From positions 19,156,005 through 19,220,004 of the forward strand of contig JAGTTD010000010.1 in the NCBI GenBank assembly GCA_018398585.1: a DNA stretch of 64,000 nucleotides, written 5' to 3'. Below are positions 43,491 to 51,957 of this stretch, in pieces (position 1 is the first letter of the stretch; the number at the start of each line of letters is the position of its first letter). This DNA is from Simmondsia chinensis (taxonomy: Eukaryota > Streptophyta > Magnoliopsida > Caryophyllales > Simmondsiaceae). The notes beneath the pieces were generated by a model. It did no database searches and was not told the DNA's origin. It saw only the letters and a list, made by a program, of their open reading frames with translations. The translations under genes were made by a program, and so were the position numbers.

Positions 43491-44660
43491 TCAGAGGGTT
43501 TTTGAATTGATCTTACCCTCAGCTACATGCTTCTTTGAAAGGGAAACGTGGAAAACTAGATGAACATAAGAGTCTAAACGATAAGCAACTCTTCCCACCT
43601 TTTCCAGCACCTTGTAAGGCCCAAAATAACAAGCACTTAGCTTCACATTCTTGTGCACTGCCACACTGGCCAGCCTGTAAGGTTTCAACTTCAAGTAAAC
43701 AAGATCTCCCACCTAAAAGTCTTATCAGTACACTTCTTGTCAGTATAGAATTTCATCCGAGCTTGTGCCAATTGCAAGTTATCTTTCAGCTGCTGTAGCA
43801 ATTGCTTCCTTTGCAGTAGCAATTCATTAATTTCACTAATAGAAGAAGTAGATCTTTGCAATAACATTACTAATGGAGGATCATAGCCGTATAGGGCCTT
43901 GAAGGGAGTGGTTCCAATAGCAGAATGAGCATGAGAACTGTACCATAATTCTTCCAAGGACAACCACCTATGCCACTGTTTCGGATAGCTGAAGTTCATG
44001 CTCCTAAAATATTGTACCAAGCATTAATTTGCTCTCTCAGTTTGCCCATTTGTTTGTGAGTCATAGGATGAGCTCAAGGCCAAAGAAGATCCCATCAGCA
44101 GAAACAACTCATGCCAGAAATGACTTGTGAATAATCTATCTCGATCAGAAATAATGGATTGAGGCAACCCATGGAGCTTGTAGATGTTGTTCAAGAATAT
44201 CTTGGCAAGTTTTTCAGCTGCAATGGGATGATTCAAGGTTATGAAGTGCCCAAACTTTGTAAACTAATCCACTACTAACCAAATTATCTCCTTCCCTTCC
44301 GACTTGGGCAACCCCTTAAAAAAATCCATTCTTATATGTTGTCAAGCTCTATCTAGAATGGGTAAAGGCTGTAGAAACCCTTAGTAATGTGTATGATTTG
44401 TTTTAGTATGCTGGCAAACATCACAAGCTTGAAAAAATTCCATGACATCCCTCCTTAAGCTAGGCCATTAGAAGTACTACCTCATCCTTTGATATGTTCC
44501 ATCAATACCAGAGTGTCCTCCCCAAGTAGAACTACGTGAAGCCACAATAATTTGTCTCCTCAAATCAGTCAATTCACCAATGCACACTTTCCCTTTCAGT
44601 CCTTTCAGTCTCACAATTCCATTAGCAACTATTACATCCGAATTTGCATCAGGGGAGTTG
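43491..44660 (-). pseudogene. element A integrase
   Basis: 44660-44480: linker and finger region (GGHSGIDGTYQRMR). 44236-44024: NHPIAAEKLAKIFLNNIYKL, HGLPQSIISDRDRLFTSHFW (D of the D,D35E set), LSSSYDSQTNGQTERAN. 44020-43700: LSLEELWYSSHAHSAIGTTP, FKALYGYDPPLVMLLQ. 43712-43491: GDLVYLKLKPYRLASVAVHK, CYFGPYKVLEKVGRVAYRL. Element B splits off the chromodomain. Stops and frame changes are present. Confidence 0.85.
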
Positions 44661-44699
44661 TTCTCAATGCTAAAGGCTGTGATACACTCCTGAGCAAAG

Positions 44700-45300
44700 T
44701 TATCACCATCATAAGACTTATGCACCTCATCCATCCAAGAAGGCAGAGCATGAGGCTGATTCTGTCCCTTTCTGCTTGCGTGACAAAGCATCAGCAGCTA
44801 AGTTCTCTCTGCGTCGGAAGTACTCAATTGAGTAATCTAGTCCCAACATCTTTATGAGTCCCCTCTCATTGCACTCTTGTAGTAATCTTTTGCTCCAATA
44901 AGTTAGACTTTGATGGTCAGTTCTAATAATGAAGTGATGTCCCTCCAAGTAATGCCTCTACTTCTTGACCGCCAAAAGGATTGCCAAATACTATTTCTGG
45001 TAAATTGACAAGCTCATGTGTTTTGAACTAAGGACTTGACTCAAATAGGCCACTAGTCTCCCTCTTTGGGATAGAACTGCTCCCACTCTAGTCCCATTTG
45101 CGTTTGTCTCTAATGTAAAAGGAATGCTAAAATCAGGCATAAAAAGCCCATGGGCTGAACACATCATAAATGCTTCCTGAGCTCTTTCAGATCATTGGTA
45201 GGCATCTTTCTTAAGGAGATCAGTTAATGGCCTAGCAATCATACCATAAGCTGCTACAAACTTCCGGTAATAACCAGTTAATCCTAAAAAATATCTCAAT
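44700..45300 (-). pseudogene. element A RNase H
   Basis: The 44948-44727 piece reads MEGHHFIIRTDHQSLTYWSK and YSIEYFRRRENLAADALSRK, the second half of Ty3 RNase H. The first half can be traced in broken frames around 45140-44960 (SQRGRLVAYLSQVLSSK-like). Stops throughout. Confidence 0.75.
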
Positions 45301-45303
45301 TTG

Positions 45304-46110
45304 CTAAAGGGAAATAGGTGTTGGCCATTGTCTCATTGTTTCAATCTTGGCTAAGTCAATGACTACACTAGCAGAAGAGATAATGTGAACCAAATACTCC
45401 ACCTTATCTTGAGCAAAAGTGCACTTAGTCAGCTTAGCATACACCTTGTGCTGCCTTATAAGCTCAAACACCTGTCCAAGATGATCCACATGCGAATCCA
45501 ATGTAAGACTCTACACCAAGATGTCATCGAAGAAGACCAAGACAAACTTCCACAACAAAGGCTTAAAAACTGAATTCATTAAGGCCTGAAGTGTGGCCGA
45601 AGCATTTGTTAATACAAAAGGCATCACCACAAATTCATAATGCCCATGATGAGTTCTAAAGTTGTCTTATGAACATCCTGCTCCACTACTCGAATCTGGT
45701 AATATCCTTGCCTCAAATCCAGCTTAGAATGGGAACCATGTAATTCATCTAGAAGATCGTTAATGATTGGAATTGTGAACTTATCTTTGACAGTGAGGGA
45801 GTTAAGCTGCCTGTAACCTATACACATCCTCGATGATCCATCCTTTTTCTTAACAAGTATAACAGGGGAAGCAAATGGACTATGGGAGTGTTTAATGAAT
45901 TCAGTTCTCAACAGTTCATCCACCTGCCTCTTGATCTCACTTTTCTATGAATGTGGATACTTGTAAAGCCTCAAATTGACTGGTTCGAAATTGGCTCTCA
46001 ATGGTATAGCATGACCCAAAGATCTCGAGGGAGGTAAACTATTTGGCTGATCAAACAGATCACTATAGCCCTGGATCAGCTTGTGGATGAGATGGTGAAA
46101 CTCTTCCCAA
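45304..46110 (-). pseudogene. element A reverse transcriptase
   Basis: 45923-45624: [73 protein letters not shown]. 45501-45304: VDHLGQVFELIRQHKVYAKL, KCTFAQDKVEYLVHIISSAS. The FxDD strand lies between these in a shifted frame near 45530. Stops and shifts make it inactive. Confidence 0.85.
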
Positions 46111-46146
46111 TCTTAACTGGTTCTTTTGAGATGGAGAATAGATGGC

Positions 46147-46626
46147 CTATCCACTAATAGTCTCTACCTTATCAAACCCTTTGCCACTCAACATCTTAAG
46201 TTGTCCTTGATCAATAATTCCTTGCAACTTGACTACCTTACCATGAAAATTAAAAGAGACATAGAGCTGACTAAAATCAAACACTAAGGGACTGATGGTC
46301 TTCATCCAATCTACCCCTAGCACCATGTCACAACCCCCCAATTTCAAACCTCGAAATTCATATGAAAATTGGTGGCCTTGCATCTACCAATTGAACTTAT
46401 TACACTTCATTTTGGAAAGCATGGATTTCCCATCAGCAGCTGTCATGGCCAACGGACTTGTTTTAATCATTTCGTGGCCCACTCTCTTGACTATCTTGGG
46501 GTCAACAAAACTATGTGTGCTTCCATTGTCCATCAAAATTAAGAGTGGTTTGTGACTTTCTTCACCCTTGATTCTTATAATGTTATGTGAACCATTGCCA
46601 GTCAAAGCCTTCATAGAAATCTCCAT
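46147..46626 (-). pseudogene. element A aspartic protease with altered active site
   Basis: 46626-46384: ALTGNGSHNIIRIKGEESHK, PLLILMDNGSTHSFVDPKIV, LAMTAADGKSMLSKMKC. The catalytic triad reads D-N-G where family members have D-S-G or D-T-G (element B: DSG). 46383-46147: FRGLKLGGCDMVLGVDWMKT and FDFSQLYVSFNFHGKVVKLQ, the segment after the protease. Confidence 0.8.
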
Positions 46627-46639
46627 TTCATTCTCGTCG

Positions 46640-47773
46640 TTGTCTAATTCCTATAACTCCTCCTCCTATTCATTGTTTCCAACCTCCTCCTCCTCTCGCC
46701 AATCTGATTCTTCATCGGCCTCAGCCCCAGTCACTGTCATAAGGAGCTTAGGATGGCCGAAAAAGTACCTTTGATTACACTTGAAGTAAAGCCTTTGAGC
46801 CTTCTTCTCTTCCAGACTCAAGGGCTTAGGAGTCACTTTACTGGTAGTTTGTGTTGAAAAATTGACTAATGCATTCTTGCTTCTAATTGCTTCAAAATTT
46901 GCAAGTACTGTTGCCTTATACAATTTTGTCTTGGAATAAGCCCCGGATAAGGTCAAGGGACTAATGGCCTTAACCAAATTCTTGAGCTTTGGCTTAAGGC
47001 CACTAATGAAGCTAGAGACATAGTATGCTTTACTAACACTAGGGTTTACAGCCATCATTCTTGATCTTAGGTTCTTAAAACATGTCATATATTCTCCAAT
47101 AGTAGTGGTTTGAGTTACCTTGTTGAAGTGATCCACTACATCTCCCGGGTCCTCATCTCCATATCGTTCACAAAACTCATCAACAAATTCATCCCAAGTA
47201 ATGTCCAGATTACTAAGGATGAAACTTTGGAACCATTCCTCATGGTCTCCATTTAGATGAATTGCAGCCAATTCTACTTTCTCTGCATCCACCACATGAT
47301 AAAAACGAAAATATCTCTCACACCTCCTATTGCAAGACTGTGGCTGTGATTCATCAAAGGTATCAATTGCAACCTTAGGTTGCCTGAAACCGCTACTCTT
47401 GGTCACAACCGTGGCTTCATTTCTTTCCTCCGATACTCAAGGATGTATCTAATCAAGAAGCCTGCCTTGTTGCCTTGCCGATGTCAAAACTCGAGCTCCT
47501 GGGGGCAATGCTTGACGGTTAAATTGCTCCTGTAAATCAATTAGCTACTGCAGAAATTGCTGATTCGAATTGGTCACATCTCCCACTCTATGAGACACAT
47601 CTCTTACTTCCTACCTCAGATTTTCCATTACCGCTACCAACTTTTGAATCTCAGACCTCAGCTGATCAAACTTTCTCCCGGATTCGAACTCACTCCTGCA
47701 GTGACTCCAGCATAAGTTCCTGGCATAATGCCAGAATTAACTATTGCATTTATAGATGCACCATCTCTAATTG

Positions 47774-47821
<48 letters not shown>

Positions 47822-47870
47822 ACACCCCACCATTGGAACAGCTATTCACTTCATGTCAATCAAATTCGAC
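46640..47870 (-). pseudogene. element A gag
   Basis: 47406-46666 is a 246-codon open piece: FRQPKVAIDTFDESQPQSCN, RRCERYFRFYHVVDAEKVEL, AAIHLNGDHEEWFQSFILSN, FVDEFCERYGDEDPGDVVDH, FISGLKPKLKNLVKAISPLT and KAQRLYFKCNQRYFFGHPKL. The zinc knuckle is damaged: the first Cys is Tyr (LYFKC) and the last is missing (GHPK). Upstream, 47450-47770 encodes a Gln-rich front with stops, and a 43-C run at 47779-47821 lies near its start. Confidence 0.85.
47779..47821. repeat. 43-bp poly-C run
   Basis: 43 consecutive C on the plus strand (G on the element strand) near the 5' end of A's gag. A pure run of this length is unusual and prone to slippage and sequencing error; its true length is uncertain. Confidence 0.85.
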
Positions 47871-47980
47871 AAGTAACAATCAATGCGTGTGAGATAATTG
47901 AACTTGTGAACTGCTAAGCCTGATCTGATGCAGAATCAACCAATTTGAATGTGACGCACTTCGATTAGTAACAATCTATC

Positions 47981-47996
47981 GAGCTATGATACCAAT
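47981..47996 (-). other. element A primer-binding site, tRNA-Met type
   Basis: On the element strand ATTGGTATCATAGCTC, one base off the usual TTGGTATCAGAGCTC. Confidence 0.85.
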
Positions 47997-48328
47997 TATT
48001 ATGATTCAAGATCAATCTTGAATCATAACCTAGGATAAAAGAGGAATTAGAATTGAGAAGTAAAGAAATTGAGAGAGTTAGGGTTGAGAGAGGAGTATCT
48101 AAATGTATTTAATCCAGTGAATCTAATTACAAGAACAAATCACTTATTTATACTAAAACCTTAACTAAGTCAGTTGATTATGAATATTTAACAATAAAAT
48201 GAATTAAGATTAAGGCCCAATCGACTTAACTAACTGAGGCTACCTTCCCGCCAAAACCTTATTCAAACATTTACAAGAATTGCGAATGCTAAAACCTCTT
48301 ACAACCTCTTACGACCTCAATCATAACA
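47997..48328 (-). repeat. element A right (5') LTR
   Basis: 332 bp in plus reading, TATTATGATTCAAGATC (TG mutated to TA) to CTCAATCATAACA. Confidence 0.85.
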
Positions 48329-49694
48329 AAATACCTCCAAACCTAAATATTACTTGTCCTCGAGCAGGGCTCAACATGAAAGCGCAGGGTCTCATCCTTT
48401 TTAAGAATTTATCACAATTCAAAGCAAGACTACTTCTATTAGAAAAGAATGACCGAGACTCAAAGTTTAAGGTTCTAAAGGCAAAACAATCTTTCTAAGG
48501 AAAAACCTATCATTAAGTTAGGTTAATGAATTCAAAAGTTGGCTAAGCAAATTATGTTTATTTGTTCTTTTTAATCTCAAGACATTCAAACCGAATAGAT
48601 GACAAAAATCATGCCACTCATAACAAGACTTTTCAAGTATGCCCAAAACTAAACCTATCACAAAATTTTCTCTTCCCTTTTTTTTTCTTTTTTATTATAA
48701 AGGACTGATTTGCCCCAGCCAACCCCGCTGTCCATGAGTATATCTTTAGTGAGAATCAAACTCCTCATCCTTGGGCGATGACCGCATGGGTAAGAGACGC
48801 CACCACTGAGACGCCCTAATTATGACCGCTTGAGTGTCTCTTTAGCGAGAATCGAACTACGGACCCCTGGGCGATGACCGCATGGGTAAGAGATGCCACC
48901 ATTGAGATGCCCCCATGATGGGCAGTACATATCTTAAAATGTTTATATGGGATTGCAGTGCTAGAGATGCTTCCCTCATTTTCTCTCTCTTTGTTTTTTT
49001 TTCATATTTTTCTTTAGACCTGGGCATTACTTTTCAAATTCTACTACGTGAATGACAATCTTAAAGCAACCCATTCAAATTTGAGCATCTTTTAATCAAA
49101 AAGAAAGGTAAAACAGCCATGCTAACTTATAAACTCAAAGACCATGGTTCTATAAAGATAATGCCTTTAGAATAGATCATGTTTTGCAATTGAAACACAA
49201 ACACAATGGATTTTAAATTTATTCAGGTCCAATTAAAGAAAACAAGCTAAAAAGAGTAGAAAAAATTGCCTAAAAAGTATGATGATAAGATCTCAAAAAT
49301 TTTATGATTTTAAATTGGTTTAAAATATGCAATAAAATTTAAAAAGACTAATGATTTAAACTACAGAAAATCTTTTTGTTGGCCGACACTATGTACATCC
49401 CCATACAAAGGATCTGAACTCTGAGAGGCATTAAAGCCGACTCTAAAAGATGAAATAGAACTAAACCAGAGAACTTTTCGAAAAACTTTGTTCAAAATTT
49501 TAAAAAATTGAGAAAAAAAGCCTCTCCCACCCTAAAATTTAAAAGTTAAAATTGTCCTAAATGTTAAAAGAAATACAAGGAATAAAGCAGCAGGTGAGAA
49601 ATACTTCCCATGATTAAGGATTGCTTATTTGATGGTAAATATTGTCATCAAGTCACCCCCAAAAAACCTGTTGAACAAAATATACAAAAATATT
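48329..49694 (-). other. element F internal remnant: polypurine region and non-coding block
   Basis: Starts with the TSD AAATA, then the reversed polypurine region (GCTCGAGGACAAGTAATATT and TAGGTTTGGAGGTATTTTG on the element strand). The remainder matches H's block 15313-16760 in order, apart from a SINE-like insert at about 48690-48915. It passes into the 5' LTR at about 49695 with no gag or primer site. Confidence 0.7.
48690..48915 (-). mobile_element. candidate dimeric tRNA-derived SINE
   Basis: Two units with a 96-bp period share GGGCGATGACCGCATGGGTA (48773-48792 and 48869-48888). Read on the minus strand, each begins with a box-A-like GTCTCAGTGGTGGCG / ATCTCAATGGTGGCA and has a box-B-like GTTTGATTCTC / GTTCGATTCTC about 50 bp later, the RNA polymerase III promoter spacing. 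The minus-strand 3' end is A-rich (AATAAAAAAGAAAAAAAAAG). The homologous place in H (about 15630-15785) lacks it. Target duplications were not identified, so the limits are rough. Confidence 0.5.
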
Positions 49695-51055
49695 AGAAAT
49701 GAGTAGAGTATCGTCCCATGAGGGTTGTTTATTGAATGAATATCAAAATTAGTTGTTTTAGCACTATTTGAAAGATCGAAATTTGTAGTTTTTGGTATGA
49801 AACAAAACAAAATGGAAAAGAACGAAAATGTTTACTAATTTTTATGAAAGGTGTACTGATTTTAGATGCTTTTAATCATTTAATAAGATCCAAGCCATCT
49901 AATTTCACCTAGTTTCGTCAATACGTCTTTCTATTCTCGATATTCAAGTTGTTTATTACATGTTGATGGTCGAAAATCCTAATTTACTAAATATTCTCTC
50001 TTGAGAAGCATTTAGCATGTTCTTTACATATTAAATCATCAATCTCGTGCATTAATTTAAATAAGAAAAGAGTTTTGAAGATCTATAGTTTTCACTTGAG
50101 ACCACACAAATTGCGTTAATCAATCTCTAGCACTCACTCAATTTGTGGCATTTATAACTTTAGCATTCATTATAAATTTCCTCTTGGACTCATTATGAAT
50201 CATTATAGGCTTTTAATGGTGATCAAGCATTCAAAACTCATGAAGAACAATGATAAACACTCAAACAGCGTAATAAACAAACTTTGAATACGTTGAATTA
50301 GAAAAGAGCGTATATTACAACTTAGGCTATATCCTAGCCTTGGAAAGACAAAATTTGTTCATGGTATACATAATATAAAGCAAAATTAAAAAAAAAAACC
50401 ATGAAATTAAAGAAGAAAAGGATAGAAATAACTTAAAATTACAAACCAAAGTTTCTTCCTTCACTCCTTTCTCCTTCTCACGGTTTCACCGGTGTTTTTC
50501 TAGTTTGTAATTGGTTTTTACTGATTGAATTGGTGCTAAAACACTTCTCCAGCACTCCTATTTATAGAATTTGATGATTGGAAGTCATGAAATAAAAAAT
50601 TAACACAAGTTCCTCCTTATTTGTTCTTCTTGCCGCCCATTGCTGCCCATTTTTAGCTGTTGATTTCTTCTTCTTTTTTTCTCCATTTTGCCACCAAAAA
50701 CTCATCCTTTACATCAATTTGTATGTGCTCATGAAGTTTTCCAGAAGTTCTTTCACTTTCCCAATTAGTCGCCCAAAATTGAAAGCTGCAACAACTTATA
50801 CATGTTGTTGTTGTTTCCTTGCATTGCCGTGTAGAATTGCTGTGTTTAGCCCATTTTTTGCGTTTGTTTGATGTATCATGTATTCATTGTTGATTTTGAT
50901 GATAAAACCAAGAGAAAATTCGCAAAAAACGGGTGTTTTTGTAAGGAAATAGAAATAGGAGCAAAAAAGAGCCAAAGCAATAAAAATTTGATGTGAAATG
51001 GTTCGAAAATGAACCTAAATGACATGAATAATTATATACTAAATTAGGCTTATCA
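49695..51055 (-). repeat. element F right (5') LTR, inner end truncated
   Basis: Matches 36225-37567 from AAATGAGTAGAGTATCGTCC onward and ends TTAGGCTTATCA. The first ~45 bp of the LTR and the primer site are missing. TATA-like TATTCTATAAATAGGAG (minus) near 50553-50566. Confidence 0.75.
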
Positions 51056-51060
51056 GCTCA

Positions 51061-51390
51061 TAGCCAAAATCATGGATAAAAAGATGTGAAAGGTACTTTT
51101 GTTTCTATGGAATTGCTGAACACAAAAAGTCTTGCTTTGATTCTTTCTTTGATTGATTCTTTGATGTAGGCCTTCTGGCCTTGGCTTAGGACCCCTCGTA
51201 GACTTGTACATATATTTTGGTTATATATAGTATTTATCACTGATTTACCAAAAAAATAACACAAAAAGTTGAAATTGTTTCCATTTTTCTCTATGGTGAT
51301 CAAGAAGTATGGTTTCCTAGTCTAATTACAGGCAATCCCAACTTGTTATGGAAAGAATGTGTGAATGAAATGCGTGACATATTTGGTGAA
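51061..51390 (+). pseudogene. element D gag, third fragment
   Basis: Reads PKSWIKRCERYFCFYGIAEH up to 51126. After a LINE-like insert it continues with VEIVSIFLYGDQEVWFPSLI (51269-51328), then NPNLLWKECVNEMRDIFGEK. This is the gypsy gag core. The gag stops at a TAG near 51400, where an inverted LTR piece begins. Confidence 0.75.
51131..51257 (+). mobile_element. 5'-truncated LINE 3' end with 12-bp TSD
   Basis: 127 bp with flanking duplication AACACAAAAAGT (51119-51130, 51258-51269). The body contains GATGTAGGCCTTCTGGCCTT and CTTGTACATATATTTTGG and ends ATTTACCAAAAAAAT, like the 3' ends of plant L1-type LINEs. Short A tail and long variable duplication fit target-primed insertion. Confidence 0.65.
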
Positions 51391-51494
51391 AAGAAAGGAA
51401 GATAGAAGAAGGAGGTAAGAGGAAAAACTATATTGTTTATTTATTCACATTCCAAAACACAACTAACCAACCACTATTTATATCATCCATACAA
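51391..51494 (-). repeat. inverted fragment of element D's LTR
   Basis: The reverse complement of this stretch (CTTGTATGGATGATATAAAT, AGTGGTTGGTTAGTTGTG, AATAAATAAACAATATAG) matches the LTR part 51671-51775. It thus forms an inverted repeat with the 3' LTR about 180 bp away, and in an RNA through both would fold into a hairpin with ~100-bp arms. Confidence 0.75.
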
Positions 51495-51538
51495 GAGTCA
51501 ATTTCCTAAATTTTATTCTTGAGGCCAGAAACTTATCG

Positions 51539-51551
51539 GGTGGGGGAGTAT
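51539..51551 (+). other. element D polypurine tract
   Basis: GGTGGGGGAGTAT before the 3' LTR. Confidence 0.8.
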
Positions 51552-51818
51552 TGTCATGAGTTGTATTGAATTGTAGTCTAAGGCTGTCTTAGGCTTTTGG
51601 TGGGAACGATAGTTAGGTTTTGACTCGGTTTGGAGGCAACTTGTGCGTTCTTCATTAGTAGCTTTATTCTTGTATGGATGATATAAATAGTGGCTGGTTA
51701 GTTGTATTTTGGCATGTGAATGAATAAACAGGATATTTTCTTCTCTCATTTCCTTCTTCTTTCTTATTTTCTCATCTCAAACCCTAATTCCCCTTGGTTA
51801 TGATCTAAGATCATAACA
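51552..51818 (+). repeat. element D 3' LTR
   Basis: 267 bp, TGTCATGAGTTGTATTG to GATCATAACA; close to the 5' LTR with about two dozen differences by eye. Confidence 0.85.
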
Positions 51819-51957
51819 TAGATACACCAAAATATCACTTGCTTTTCTCCGAAAATAGTGAGTGGTTGAGGTCAAAGATGTATGGTCCAAATTTAGGCTC
51901 ACTTCCTAGTCACATTAGGTCCCTTTTTCATGTATAATAGTCTTCATCATCAGATAT
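51819..51957 (+). repeat. Tat element E 3' LTR, right part
   Basis: Begins with D's TSD TAGAT and continues ACACCAAAATATCAC, GTGAGTGGTTGAGGTCAAAG and TTTAGGCTCACTTCCTAGTC, matching 22400-22515 in the sister LTR. After about 51957 the similarity stops and a minus-strand gag begins. Confidence 0.7.

Larger units (their letters stand above)
37573..48328 (-). mobile_element. element A: chromodomain-type gypsy (chromovirus), host of element B
   Basis: Minus-strand element with LTRs 37573-37901 and 47997-48328, primer site 47981-47996, polypurine tract GGAGGGAGTATTG at 37902-37914, TSD AAATA. Domains on the minus strand in order: gag (47406-46666), protease (46626-46147), RT (45923-45304), RNase H (44948-44700), integrase (44650-43491), chromodomain (38088-37915, beyond element B). 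The full set is present but stops and frameshifts are everywhere. Without B it would be about 5.4 kb. Confidence 0.88.
36180..51055 (-). mobile_element. element F: Athila-like element reduced to LTRs and a non-coding block
   Basis: LTRs 36180-37567 and about 49695-51055, of the same family as H. TSD GTTCA (36175-36179) and GCTCA (51056-51060), one mismatch. Its own internal sequence is 37568-37572 plus 48329-49694: the polypurine region and the non-coding block that H also has. Gag, protease and primer site are deleted, and the join runs straight into the 5' LTR. Element A is inserted 1-5 bp from the 3' LTR. Confidence 0.8.
32595..51818 (+). mobile_element. element D: gypsy element with two further elements nested in its gag
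   Basis: LTRs 32595-32860 and 51552-51818, tRNA-Met primer site at 32861, polypurine tract at 51539-51551, perfect TSD TAGAT (32590-32594, 51819-51823). D's own internal sequence is only about 1.1 kb: leader and gag start (32877-33156), a gag piece (36071-36179) and a gag piece with rearrangements (51061-51551). Pol is absent. The remainder is elements C and F. Removing the inserts joins E's LTR cleanly. Confidence 0.85.

Noticed and set aside
47658..47849. Glycine-rich ORF on the minus strand
   Set aside because: It is just the translation of the 43-C run in one frame.
48737..48915. Two tRNA genes
   Set aside because: Boxes A and B are present, but no cloverleaf or acceptor stem is apparent; a SINE head is more likely.
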